NCBI GenBank assembly: GCA_017999075.1
Contig: JAGOBX010000112.1
Location: 1 to 9,233, forward strand
DNA: 9,233 nt
DNA from: Candidatus Babelota bacterium
GTDB lineage: Bacteria > JAGOBX01
Direction of reading: 5' to 3'
Below, one piece after another: positions 1-6,920 of this stretch (position 1 is the first letter of the stretch; each line of letters starts with the position of its first letter). The notes under the pieces were generated by a model. The model was not told the DNA's origin. It was given only the letters and a program-made list of their open reading frames with translations, and did no database searches. A program made the position numbers and the translations under genes.

Positions 1-291
1 AGCCGCGACCATGCGCTTATTATTACCTTTAACCCGCATATTTCATTAATATAGAACAAATATAATGATTCTCGGAAAATTAAAAATAATCAGTATAAAA
101 TTAAAAAAAAGTATACAAATCAAAAAAAATATTCGTATTAATACAAAAAATGAATTTATAAAAACCGAAAAATTATAGTTTTGCGCAGACTTTTCCCATA
201 TCTCAGGATTTAAGAAAATATCAATGATTTGATTAAAGATAAATTATTTTATTGTTCAATTTAAATTAACGCAAATTTGTCCGAATAATTC
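1..291. other. AT-rich stretch without a recognisable gene
   Basis: No coding region can be supported here. Bases 1-54 are richer in G+C than what follows and could be the edge of a neighbouring gene. On the plus strand they read SRDHALIITFNPHISLI followed by TAG at 52-54. On the minus strand an ATG at 37-39 opens 13 codons that run off the window. I recognise neither peptide, so I cannot say which is real. Bases 55-291 are very A/T rich, with stops in all frames and no RNA gene or clear promoter. They lie just downstream of the transposase remnant and may include the decayed end of that insertion sequence, but I see no terminal repeat to prove it. Confidence 0.4.
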
Positions 292-525
292 TTAATAAGG
301 AAAATAGCTTGCTATTTTGAATATTATTTTTCTGCTGTTTGAAACTATCAATGCCGCAATCTTTATAAATTTAGTTCGTATGGTAGAACATTGAGCTTTT
401 GCGTATTCCGTATTTTTCAGCGCGATACTGCTGATTGAAATGTATACAATTTTCCTCCAAAATGCTGTTTTTATAAGGATTTCAGATACTTTTAGTATAC
501 AACATTTTGGAGGTATTTGTAAGTA
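292..525 (-). pseudogene. C-terminal remnant of an IS1380-type transposase
   Basis: The minus strand is open from 525 to a TAA at 292-294. Its last 50-60 codons resemble the C-terminal tail of IS1380-family DDE transposases: a TAFWRK...ISSIALKNTEYAKAQ stretch, then STIRTKFIKIAALIV, a SRKI segment, and IASYFPY at the stop. Family members carry the same order (an 'R-L-L..A..L' helix, 'LA-A', 'TIR-KL-KI-A', 'RRI', 'AS-P'). The catalytic domain and the N-terminus are absent, and a stop at 526-528 closes the frame upstream, so this is a dead fragment. Upstream of that stop, bases 548-565 duplicate part of the remnant in degenerate form, so the locus was rearranged after insertion. The family assignment rests on pattern recognition of the tail only; another DDE family with a similar tail is possible. 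Confidence 0.7.
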
Positions 526-541
526 TTAAATATCGCTGAAA
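415..541. repeat. Nested imperfect inverted repeat over the transposase remnant
   Basis: Three pairs of arms nest in order. The outer pair is TTTCAGCG (415-422) with CGCTGAAA (534-541). The middle pair is TACAA (445-449) with TTGTA (517-521). The inner pair is CCTCCAAAATG (454-464) with CATTTTGGAGG (503-513), a perfect 11 bp match around a 38-base centre. Three ordered arm pairs in 127 bases look like more than chance, even in AT-rich DNA. It may be a miniature element or a scar left by insertion-sequence decay. It cannot be a simple terminator because no T-run follows on either strand. Confidence 0.5.
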
Positions 542-565
542 CCTATATTTTTATAAGTGTTTCAG
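468..565. repeat. Near-identical 18-base direct repeat
   Basis: TTTTTATAAGGATTTCAG at 468-485 recurs as TTTTTATAAGTGTTTCAG at 548-565, 16 of 18 bases alike. On the minus strand the first copy reads SEILIK in the transposase remnant frame and the second reads AETLIKI before a stop. The pair therefore looks like a local duplication of transposase sequence. In addition, AAAATGCTG (459-467) is repeated inverted at 563-571 just beyond the second copy. Confidence 0.5.
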
Positions 566-619
566 CATTTTGCATTTGTCATAATGCTTAAAAATACGGA
601 GGTAATATTATTCATATAT

Positions 620-647
620 GATTTAAAATTATTATTATTTTTAAATC
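620..647 (-). terminator. AT-only hairpin downstream of the mrp gene
   Basis: GATTTAAAA (620-628) and TTTTAAATC (639-647) form a perfect 9 bp stem with a 10-base loop, 20 bases after the stop codon of the last gene of the cluster. The position fits transcript termination or 3'-end protection. The stem is almost pure A/T and has no clear U-tract behind it on the minus strand, so it is at best a weak intrinsic terminator. Confidence 0.25.
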
Positions 648-667
648 AACATAAGGCACTTTTTAAA

Positions 668-1891
668 TTAATGACATTCGCCACCGTGCTCTTTACATTC
701 CGAAAGCCCGCCAAGTTCGTTTTTAAAAAAATTATCAAGCGCAGATTTTGCTGTGCCTTCAGCTCCAAAAACCTTTACTCCTGCATTTGCAAATTTCATC
801 TGCGCACCACCGCCCATACCGCCTGCTATGACATAATTAATTCCGTATTTTAAAATTTCATCAACTGCTACACAACCGCCGCCGCCGTGAACCGTATTGT
901 TCTTATAAACATTAAAACTTTTAACTTTCTGATTTTCAATTTCAGCTATCAGAAAATTTTCGCACTGGCCGAAATGCGCGCTAATCATACTGTCCATTCC
1001 TTTGTTTTCTAAAATAACCATACCTATTTTCATTTGTTTTTCATCTCCTCTAAAATTATTTTTATTTAAAATTTTACTCGCTATTATAGAAAAAATATCT
1101 CTGTAAATTGATGATTTTTCTGTAAACAATTCCATTATTTTGCCGCAATCCATTTTTTCTGCAACTGCTGGAATAATCGGCAATTTGCCTAAAGGCTCAA
1201 TATTAAATTTTGCATAAAGCGAGTCAGCGCCTGCGCCTTTGAGTATATCAATTTTTTCAAGGCAGTGAGGACACTGAATGAATCCAAAATTTTCGATTAC
1301 TCCAAGAACAGGCATATTAAGTTTATTACAGAATTCAATGGATTTTCTGACATCTGATAAAGCTATTTCCTGAGGCGTTGTTACAATTACGCCTTTAGCT
1401 CCTGTAATATCCTGTGCAACTGTCAAAGGTTCGTCGCCTGTTCCCGGAGGCGAATCAATAATTAGAAAATCAAGATTTCCCCATAATGTATCCGAAACGA
1501 ACTGACGAATAATTCCGATTTTCAGCGGCCCGCGCCAAATTAATGGAGAATCAGTATCTTGAAGAAAAAATTCTACGGACATTAATTTCAGATTATCATT
1601 TATTTGTATCGGAATAAATAAACCGTTATCAGATTTTAAACTTTGATTTTTAACACCAAACATAGTTGGTATACTCGGTCCGTGCAAATCGACATCAAGC
1701 AAACCTGTTTTATAGCCGAGCAGCGATAATTTAGCGGCAAGCGAAGCAGCAACAGTACTTTTTCCAACACCTCCTTTGCCGCTTAATACGACAATTTTAT
1801 TTTTGATTTGCTGCAGATGTTCTGTCAGGCGAATCGCCTGAAGTTCCATCTCCAAATCTTGTTCTTGATTGTGGTTTTCTCCGCAACCCAT
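668..1891 (-). CDS. mrp: Mrp/NBP35 ATPase fused to an ORP/NifX-like domain (MrpORP type)
   Basis: This 407-residue protein is a cytosolic P-loop ATPase that carries or inserts iron-sulfur clusters, joined to a metal-cluster-binding domain. Residues about 30-275 are the Mrp/NBP35 part: deviant Walker A GKGGVGKST at 38-46, DVDLHGPSIP at 67-75, DSPPGTGDE at 146-154, and the CPHC pair (Cys207, Cys210) that binds a bridging cluster between subunits in this family. Residues about 287-392 are a NifX/NifB-like (MTH1175, Orange Protein) domain with HGGGGC (335-340) and AGGMGGGAQ. The tail is rich in Cys and His (SECKEHGGECH). The same fusion, called MrpORP, is known from Desulfovibrio and is anaerobe-specific; there the ORP domain can hold a Mo-Cu-S cluster. 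AAAGGAG precedes the ATG at good spacing. It lies 32 bases after the free ORP-like gene and is last in the run. Its substrate proteins cannot be read from the sequence. Confidence 0.92.
   Translation of the reverse strand: MGCGENHNQEQDLEMELQAIRLTEHLQQIKNKIVVLSGKGGVGKSTVAASLAAKLSLLGYKTGLLDVDLHGPSIPTMFGVKNQSLKSDNGLFIPIQINDNLKLMSVEFFLQDTDSPLIWRGPLKIGIIRQFVSDTLWGNLDFLIIDSPPGTGDEPLTVAQDITGAKGVIVTTPQEIALSDVRKSIEFCNKLNMPVLGVIENFGFIQCPHCLEKIDILKGAGADSLYAKFNIEPLGKLPIIPAVAEKMDCGKIMELFTEKSSIYRDIFSIIASKILNKNNFRGDEKQMKIGMVILENKGMDSMISAHFGQCENFLIAEIENQKVKSFNVYKNNTVHGGGGCVAVDEILKYGINYVIAGGMGGGAQMKFANAGVKVFGAEGTAKSALDNFFKNELGGLSECKEHGGECH
1031..1051 (-). promoter_or_regulatory. Possible internal ribosome-binding site and start inside mrp
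   Basis: At the junction of the ATPase and ORP domains the minus strand reads AGAGGAG (1045-1051), then 11 bases, then an in-frame ATG (1031-1033) encoding Met287. From there the protein reads MKIGMV, just as free ORP/NifX-like proteins begin; the neighbour starts MKIAIS. The ORP domain could therefore also be made alone, or the site may be a relic of two separate genes that fused. The spacing is slightly long, and GGA-GAT also encodes Gly-Asp, so the match could be coincidental. Confidence 0.4.
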
Positions 1892-1923
1892 TTAAATCAA
1901 CTCCTTTATATTTTATAATAAAA

Positions 1924-2286
1924 TTATTTCCCTTGATGTCCAGGCAAATCAGCATTTAATAACTCTTGTAATTTTCCTGCTTTATAATCAGAAATCACCT
2001 GTTTTACTGTGCCTGACGCATTGCCGAATGTTTTTATTCCTGCTGCATGCAAAGTTTTGATAGCATTAGGTCCTAAATGTCCAGTAATTACAACCTCGGC
2101 ATTTTTGTCTGCCGCAAATTGTGCTGTATGAATACCTGCTCCGCCTTGAGCTATAATATTTGCATTTTTTTCTACTTCGAATTTTTCTGTGTCTGTATCA
2201 AAAAAAATCAAGAACTGACACCGCCCGAAACGCGGGTCAACCTGAGAATCAAGATTCCCGCCTAATGATGAAATTGCAATTTTCAT
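1924..2286 (-). CDS. NifB/NifX-like (Orange Protein, MTH1175-like) metallocluster-binding protein
   Basis: This 120-residue single-domain protein belongs to the dinitrogenase iron-molybdenum cofactor biosynthesis family (NifX, the NifB C-terminal domain, ORP). Visible family marks are the N-terminal MKIAIS strand, DPRFGRC at about 17-23, the GGAGIHTAQ turn, VITGHLGPNA, and an AAGIKTF strand near the end. Members bind Fe-S or Mo-containing clusters non-covalently and act as carriers or storage proteins. No nifHDK or nifB gene is present here, so a role in nitrogenase assembly is not implied. The better parallel is the anaerobe ORP system, in which a free ORP lies beside an MrpORP fusion, as here. 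AAGGAGGT precedes the ATG, a near-perfect Shine-Dalgarno. It is probably co-transcribed with mrp 32 bases downstream; its bound metal is unknown. Confidence 0.9.
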   Translation of the reverse strand: MKIAISSLGGNLDSQVDPRFGRCQFLIFFDTDTEKFEVEKNANIIAQGGAGIHTAQFAADKNAEVVITGHLGPNAIKTLHAAGIKTFGNASGTVKQVISDYKAGKLQELLNADLPGHQGK

Positions 2287-2358
2287 TTAAATAACCTCCT
2301 TATGCGTATATTTTCTCATATTTGGCATGCTTCATGAAATGTCAGGTTTAAATTTTCC

Positions 2359-4056
2359 CTATTTTTCTCTATGAAATGGCCAAGTTGTTATTCCTCCTTC
2401 CATAACTTTTACATTATTCCAGCCGTTTGCCTGGATTATACGTGCCGCTTCGTAGCCGCGCAGCGAGATTTTACAATATACAATTATCTCGGCATTTTTA
2501 TCAGCCGGCAATTCAGAAAGGCGTTTGCGCAATGCTCCAAGCGGGATAAGCATCTCGCCAATACCGAGCCGCATTTCTTCAAACTCCTGTGGGGAACGAA
2601 CATCAAGATAATAGGTGTTCTCTTTTTTATTCACTTTTTCCATTACTTCAAAGGACGATATTCCTTTGAACAATCCGTTCATCTTATTTTCAAGCGTATG
2701 ACAGGCGGCGATAAAATTATCGATTGCCAGAGTGAATGGCGGAGCGTAAGGCAAGTCAGAATTTACAAGTTCCGCAATTGTCAGTTTGCCCATAATAGCA
2801 ATAGCCGCCTGCGCAATCTGTTTGCTGACATCGCCTGCGCCGACACATTGAAAACCGAGCAGCCTTCCTGTTTTATTATCAGCCGTAATTTTGCTGATGA
2901 GAATTTTTCCTTTCATAAAACCAGGTTTATCAGGACCTGCAATAATAACGCTTGTTACATCAAATCCTGTTTTTTTCGCTTTATATTCTGACATTCCAGT
3001 TGAACCTGCAGAATAATCAAAGACCTTACAAATGCCTGTATGAATAGTGCCCGGAAATTTTTTGATATTACCGCGTATTGCATTTTCACCTGCTACCCTG
3101 CCTTCAAGATTAGCAAGGTCGCCGTAAGGCGCATTGTTTTTGATGCCTGTAAGCAGATTCGGAATTTCAATGCAGTCTCCTGCAGCATAAATATTTTCGT
3201 CAGATGTCTGCATAAATTCATTAACTTCTATTGCTTTTGTATTTCCGATTTTCAAGCCTGCTTTCTCGGCAAGCGTTTTATTCGGTATAACGCCGATAGC
3301 GACAACTGCAAGCTCACAGGGAAGTTCTGTCCCGTTTTTTAATTTTACAGCTGTTAGTTTTCCGTTTTCTCCAAGAAATTCAGACACAGCATTATTTGTT
3401 ATAACATTTGCAGCTTTTGTTTTTATATGATTTTCCATTATCTTTGCAAGTTCTGGATCGAGAAACATAAGTATCTGCGATTCCTGTTCAATGACAGTTA
3501 TTTGAATGCCTGCAAGCTGCAGCGCTTCACAGGTTTCGATGCCGATAAGCCCGCCACCAATAACAACCGCCTTCTTGATTTTTTTTTCATCACGGATTTT
3601 CCTAAGAAAATCAGCGTCTTCCATTGATTGCAAAGTTGTAATGCCGCCAAGCTCTTTCCCAGGCAAATCAGGCATTCTCGGCGTTGCGCCTGTTGTCAAT
3701 ACGAGCGTATCGTATGGCAATTCAAATTCAGTATTATCCTTCAAATTCAGGCATTTGACTTTTTTATTTTTTCTGTCAATATCAATCGCTTCGGTTTCGT
3801 TGTAAACTTTTATTGCTTTCGCATTATTGAAAAAATTGGGATCGCGCACTGCGCCTGCCGGAGTACTTATCAGCTGATTTCTATCGTCAAAAACTCCGCC
3901 TACATAATACGGATATCCGCAAGAAGCCATTGAAAGATATTTGCTTTTTTGAATGATTGTTAATTCAGCATTTTCATCAAGCCTCCTTGCGCGTGCCGCT
4001 GTTTTCGGACCTGCCGCAGACCCGCCGATAATAATAATTTTTTTTGATTGTTTCAT
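2359..4056 (-). CDS. FAD-dependent CoA-disulfide/persulfide reductase with C-terminal rhodanese domain
   Basis: This is a 565-residue cytosolic flavoprotein of the CoADR-RHD/Npsr type, which uses NAD(P)H to reduce CoA disulfide, CoA persulfide or related polysulfides. Residues 7-16 form the FAD-binding strand and GGSAAG loop. Cys46 in ASCGYPYY matches the single active-site cysteine of CoA-disulfide reductases. GGGLIG at 167-172 is the NAD(P)H loop and AAGD at 291-294 contacts FAD. Residues about 470-565 are a rhodanese domain with DVRSPQEF and Cys528 in VYCKISLRG, the CxxxxR active loop. An ATG 12 bases upstream would add four residues, but it contains the GGAG that is correctly spaced for the second ATG, so I start at 4056. 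It lies 30 bases after the methyltransferase and 72 before the ORP-like gene. A role in supplying or clearing persulfide sulfur for clusters is inference; electron donor and true substrate are unproven. Confidence 0.9.
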   Translation of the reverse strand: MKQSKKIIIIGGSAAGPKTAARARRLDENAELTIIQKSKYLSMASCGYPYYVGGVFDDRNQLISTPAGAVRDPNFFNNAKAIKVYNETEAIDIDRKNKKVKCLNLKDNTEFELPYDTLVLTTGATPRMPDLPGKELGGITTLQSMEDADFLRKIRDEKKIKKAVVIGGGLIGIETCEALQLAGIQITVIEQESQILMFLDPELAKIMENHIKTKAANVITNNAVSEFLGENGKLTAVKLKNGTELPCELAVVAIGVIPNKTLAEKAGLKIGNTKAIEVNEFMQTSDENIYAAGDCIEIPNLLTGIKNNAPYGDLANLEGRVAGENAIRGNIKKFPGTIHTGICKVFDYSAGSTGMSEYKAKKTGFDVTSVIIAGPDKPGFMKGKILISKITADNKTGRLLGFQCVGAGDVSKQIAQAAIAIMGKLTIAELVNSDLPYAPPFTLAIDNFIAACHTLENKMNGLFKGISSFEVMEKVNKKENTYYLDVRSPQEFEEMRLGIGEMLIPLGALRKRLSELPADKNAEIIVYCKISLRGYEAARIIQANGWNNVKVMEGGITTWPFHREK

Positions 4057-4086
4057 TTTTTTCTCCATAATATTTAAAATTTTAGT

Positions 4087-4719
4087 TTAATTTTTTTCGC
4101 CTTTTATAACTATAAAATTTCCTTCGCCGTAACCATCCTTAAAATTTTGAATGGATTTAATTTTTTTGTAATCTCCGAATATTGTCTGGATAATACGGAT
4201 ATTCTTGAATTTATGCTTAACCAGTAATTCAACGATTTCTCCTGTAGAATAAAATTTTGCCTGACTGTAAAATTTACTTTTTTCTTTATTCTTCTGATAC
4301 AGTTCGCCAAGCGGACTTTTGCTGTCAATAAATGCAATGATTATCTGCCCGCTATTTCTAAGTATACGCATTGTTTCTGCAATAGCCTGAGAAGCGTCGT
4401 CAACAAAGCATATTGTTGTTATCAACAGCGCAGTATCAAAAATATTATTTTTCAAAGGCAGATGTTCAGCAATACTTCTTATAACAGGAATATTGCAGTT
4501 TCCAGATATTTTTTTTATCATTGCAGGCGATGGTTCTATTCCATATCCAATATTTAATGGCTCGGCAAATTTGCCGGTACCTATGCCGATTTCTATGTTT
4601 TTTCCTGAATTATCAAGAAAATATTTAATTGCCGCAAGTTCTGAATGATAAACAAATTCATTATCCACAAACCATTGTTCATAATCATTTGAATATTTTT
4701 CAAACGCTTCTATTTTCAC
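4087..4719 (-). CDS. Class I SAM-dependent methyltransferase, substrate unknown
   Basis: This protein of about 210 residues has a Methyltransf_11-type Rossmann fold. With GTG at 4719 as residue 1, motif I is EIGIGTG at 43-49 and the following acidic SAM-ribose ligand is the Glu of GIEPS (60-64). A LITTIC segment and an ETMRILRNSGQIIIA strand and loop complete the core. The N-terminal FEKYSNDYEQWF is typical of small-molecule methyltransferases of this group. The sequence does not show the substrate. The GTG overlaps the TGA of the J-domain gene as GTGA, has a GGGGA stretch eight bases upstream, and implies translational coupling. An in-frame ATG at 4734 would add five residues and overlap the J gene by 19 bases, but it has no Shine-Dalgarno site. 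Which start is used is uncertain; the gene is not. Confidence 0.85.
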   Translation of the reverse strand: MKIEAFEKYSNDYEQWFVDNEFVYHSELAAIKYFLDNSGKNIEIGIGTGKFAEPLNIGYGIEPSPAMIKKISGNCNIPVIRSIAEHLPLKNNIFDTALLITTICFVDDASQAIAETMRILRNSGQIIIAFIDSKSPLGELYQKNKEKSKFYSQAKFYSTGEIVELLVKHKFKNIRIIQTIFGDYKKIKSIQNFKDGYGEGNFIVIKGEKN

Positions 4720-5030
4720 TTGTTTTGTCCCCATAGTGAGTCATTACCGAATTTTTTGAACCACCAGTCATCGACTGATTCAGTTTCAGATATTTCTTTT
4801 TCGTCAAATTTAAACTTGTAATTCTCAATATAATCTATCAATATTTTTTGCGCGTCGATAATCTCTATTGTTTTCTGTTTACAGATTTCATCTGATTCTC
4901 TGCATTTGTCAGGATGCCATTTTTTTATTAATTTTTTATAGTGCGCTTTCACATCTGTATATGAAACCGGTAATTCCAATTCAAGTGTTTCAATTGCTTT
5001 TTTTAATGCTTCAATTTTTTCTTTTTTCAT
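4716..5030 (-). CDS. Small J-domain (DnaJ-like) co-chaperone
   Basis: This is a 104-residue protein with an N-terminal J domain. Helix II (VKAHYKKLIKKW) is followed by the invariant HPD triad at 39-41, then a third helix (EIIDAQKILIDYIENY). The C-terminus ends YKFKFDEKE...WW-KKFGNDSLWG, a tail seen in other short J proteins of anaerobic and microaerophilic bacteria. It lacks the Gly/Phe region, zinc finger and C-terminal domains of true DnaJ. It should stimulate ATP hydrolysis by an Hsp70 partner; which one, and which client, cannot be read here. The frame is open to a GTG at 5066, but those codons run into repeat R1. AAGGA eight bases before the ATG at 5030 decides the start. Its TGA overlaps the methyltransferase GTG. 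A role in Fe-S protein maturation, as with HscB, is only a guess from the neighbours. Confidence 0.85.
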   Translation of the reverse strand: MKKEKIEALKKAIETLELELPVSYTDVKAHYKKLIKKWHPDKCRESDEICKQKTIEIIDAQKILIDYIENYKFKFDEKEISETESVDDWWFKKFGNDSLWGQNK

Positions 5031-5050
5031 AGATTTTGTCCTTTTTGGTT

Positions 5051-5197
5051 GCCACAAAGACACCAAGACACTAAGTTTTAATTTTTCTTTGCGTCTTCGT
5101 GACTTCGCGGCTAATTTAATAAACTTTTCTTTGCTATTTATTCACTTTATATTTCATCAATCTTTATTTTATTCTTCCTTCCTTTGCGACTTCGCAG
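5051..5197. repeat. Palindromic intergenic repeat R1, full-length copy
   Basis: Three related 25-base arms are visible. The plus-strand arm 5051-5075 begins GCCACAAAGACACC. It is followed by an 11-base loop and an inverted arm 5087-5111 ending CTTCGCGGC, then a spacer of about 60 A/T-rich bases, then a second inverted arm of the same kind ending CTTCGCAGC at 5197. The first two arms match at 19 of 25 positions when one is reversed. Three of the six mismatches become G-U pairs in minus-strand RNA, so a transcript could fold 22 of 25 pairs. Within an arm the sequence repeats every eight bases (AAGACACC, AAGACACT, AAG). R1 fills the gap between the MBL-fold gene, whose TAG starts at the very next base, and the J-domain gene, which starts 20 bases beyond the other end. 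R2 is homologous along its full length; R3 matches the hairpin half. Confidence 0.85.
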
Positions 5198-6013
5198 CTA
5201 TAAATTTATTTTCTTGCCAGTCTCAAGCGTTTCGCAATTATGTTTTAAAATTTCTTTCAATTGGTTAAGACGGTTTCCGCCTGTGCAATGTCCAGGATAA
5301 AGCATAATTTTTTTTTGTTTCAACATATCCGTCAATTTGAAAAAATAGTTATCCGTAACCTTTTCAAGATGCAATCCGCCAATAATAGTTTTTATTTTTT
5401 CAGTTTTAAAAAACGAGCTTACAGTTTTAATAATGTGTTCAATGCCTGTATGCGAACAACCCGAAAGTATTGACAATTCATTGTTATTTTTATATACCAG
5501 AATAATTTCATCGTTAAAATTATCTTCAACAAAATTTTCTTTGGTATCTTTAATAAAAAAATAATCTTTTAAAATGCTTTTTCCATTTGATAAGCGGATT
5601 ATAAAAATATTATCGCTTAATTTTAATATATCATTTACATATATAATCTTGAAAAAATCAGATAATTCTTTTTCAATTATAAAATCATTACTTATCTTTT
5701 GATATTCAGAATTATTTTTTTTATATTTTGTCGTAAAAAATTTTTCGCCAATAATCAGATTAGGTTTATTATCAAAAATTTTTTTTAAAACCTCAACGCC
5801 GCCTGTATGGTCATAATGATTATGGCTGATAATTAAGAAATCAGTTTGTTTAAGATTTATTCGTAATAATTCAGAATTTTTTATAATATTTTCGCTTACG
5901 CCTGTATCAAACAATATTCTGTTTTTTTCTTCTTCAATAAAAGCGGAAAAACCGTGTTCTGCATTTAATTCAGAAATATTAGATATGTTATCAACTAAAA
6001 TTTTAATTTTCAT
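5198..6013 (-). CDS. MBL-fold metallo-hydrolase (COG1237 type)
   Basis: This is a 271-residue protein of the metallo-beta-lactamase superfamily. The metal-binding HNHYDH is at 64-69 (His64, His66, Asp68, His69), with further ligands likely at His188 (GCSHTG), His215 (GGLHL) and His242 (YPGHCTGG). The GCSHTG and GGLHL blocks together mark the COG1237 group. Its best-studied archaeal relatives act in methanopterin synthesis, as 7,8-dihydropterin ribofuranosylaminobenzene phosphate synthase-like proteins. In bacteria the role is generally unknown, and the name should not be taken as function here. AAGGA precedes the ATG at normal spacing. The gene starts 12 bases after the DUF89 gene, so the two form a tight pair. 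Its stop codon abuts repeat R1. No signal peptide is present, so the enzyme is cytosolic. Confidence 0.88.
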   Translation of the reverse strand: MKIKILVDNISNISELNAEHGFSAFIEEEKNRILFDTGVSENIIKNSELLRINLKQTDFLIISHNHYDHTGGVEVLKKIFDNKPNLIIGEKFFTTKYKKNNSEYQKISNDFIIEKELSDFFKIIYVNDILKLSDNIFIIRLSNGKSILKDYFFIKDTKENFVEDNFNDEIILVYKNNNELSILSGCSHTGIEHIIKTVSSFFKTEKIKTIIGGLHLEKVTDNYFFKLTDMLKQKKIMLYPGHCTGGNRLNQLKEILKHNCETLETGKKINL

Positions 6014-6025
6014 ATAAATCCTTGG

Positions 6026-6892
6026 TTAATTATTTTTTGCATGCGCTAAGACAATATTGCCGATATCAAAACCAAGATGTCTGGAAACAACTTCGCATTT
6101 CACTTTCAATAAATAAAATAAACGCTCATCCTTAATGTTCGACATAGTTTCATAATTACCCTGCCCTTTACTTATGATTAAATGAACGGAATTAAAAATC
6201 TTTTGAAATTTGTTTGAACAGCGTTCAAGAACTGTACCAGGCGCTGCCAGTCCCGATGATATTACTTTACATATTTTATCAAGTCCAATATAGCGCGCAT
6301 CTTCCGTTGTGGCATCGTTTATTACAGGTGAATGACGGACTGAATAAAAAATCTCTAATTTCGGATATTCGTCTGCCAGATATTCAACCAGGATTTTATC
6401 AAATACAATTTCACCTGCATTATCGCCAATTATCAGCAGCGATTCCGCCTTTGCCAATCGCGAAGCAAAAATATCAATAGATTGTCCTTTTAATAAAAGA
6501 TAGACATAACGCTCAAGTTCGGAATTTAAATCAATTTTTTCTACAATCGCAAAATCAATTAAATTACCGAATGCGGATAACTTAATTGCAGTTGTCAACT
6601 TATCACTCGAATTTTGTAGAATTTCTTTTAACTGCAGATATAATTTCAACGCTTCATCATTGCTCCATTTTTTTATTTCTTTATACGGGTCAACGCATTT
6701 AGTTAATGTATGTATGATATTTTCAATTTTTTCTGCAATAAGCGGCGGCGGCAATTCGCCATCGCATTCTATCAGTGTTTTCAAAACTTCATCAAGTATT
6801 ACTTTTTGTAAAACATCATCGCAACCTGTTTTCCGAGCAATTTTTAATGATTGTTTTACAAAACATCCATAACAATCTAAATAAGTTTTCAT
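6026..6892 (-). CDS. DUF89/ARMT1-like damage-control phosphatase family protein
   Basis: This is a 288-residue cytosolic protein of the DUF89 family, prokaryotic COG1578 branch. The opening MKTYLDCYGCFVKQ has the family's N-terminal cysteine pair (Cys7, Cys10). GDNAGEIVFD at 156-165 supplies the Asp157-Asn158 metal site, VINDAT at 190-195 supplies a third acidic ligand, and KGQGNYE at 242-248 is the phosphate-side signature. Studied DUF89 proteins are metal-dependent phosphatases that remove damaged or excess sugar and cofactor phosphates; the substrate here is unknown. An upstream in-frame start (6925) would add 11 residues partly inside repeat R2. GGAG eight bases before 6892 and the family-typical N-terminus fix the start there. 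It is followed after 12 bases by the MBL-fold gene, so the two probably work together. R2 begins 28 bases upstream. Confidence 0.88.
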   Translation of the reverse strand: MKTYLDCYGCFVKQSLKIARKTGCDDVLQKVILDEVLKTLIECDGELPPPLIAEKIENIIHTLTKCVDPYKEIKKWSNDEALKLYLQLKEILQNSSDKLTTAIKLSAFGNLIDFAIVEKIDLNSELERYVYLLLKGQSIDIFASRLAKAESLLIIGDNAGEIVFDKILVEYLADEYPKLEIFYSVRHSPVINDATTEDARYIGLDKICKVISSGLAAPGTVLERCSNKFQKIFNSVHLIISKGQGNYETMSNIKDERLFYLLKVKCEVVSRHLGFDIGNIVLAHAKNN

Positions 6893-6920
6893 TATGAATT
6901 CTCCATATTTTTTTATTCTT

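Noticed and set aside
301-318. Perfect short palindrome AAAATAGC/GCTATTTT, considered as a terminator
   Set aside because: It lies within the transposase remnant's coding tail, the loop is only four bases with a seven-pair A/T-rich stem, and no continuous T-run follows on either strand.
557-853. A 98-codon plus-strand frame at the end of the mrp gene
   Set aside because: Half of it is antisense to the conserved ORP domain; the rest is A/T-rich sequence coding for Phe, Leu and Ile runs without a ribosome-binding site.
2287-2358. Possible promoter upstream of the ORP-like gene (CTGACA with an AT-rich -10-like stretch)
   Set aside because: The -10 match is poor and the gap is short, so read-through from the reductase gene explains expression as well.
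2371-3933. Several long plus-strand reading frames (for example 2371-2991 and 3628-3933)
   Set aside because: They lie opposite the reductase-rhodanese gene, have no ribosome-binding sites and no recognisable domains, and are antisense shadows of a well-supported protein.
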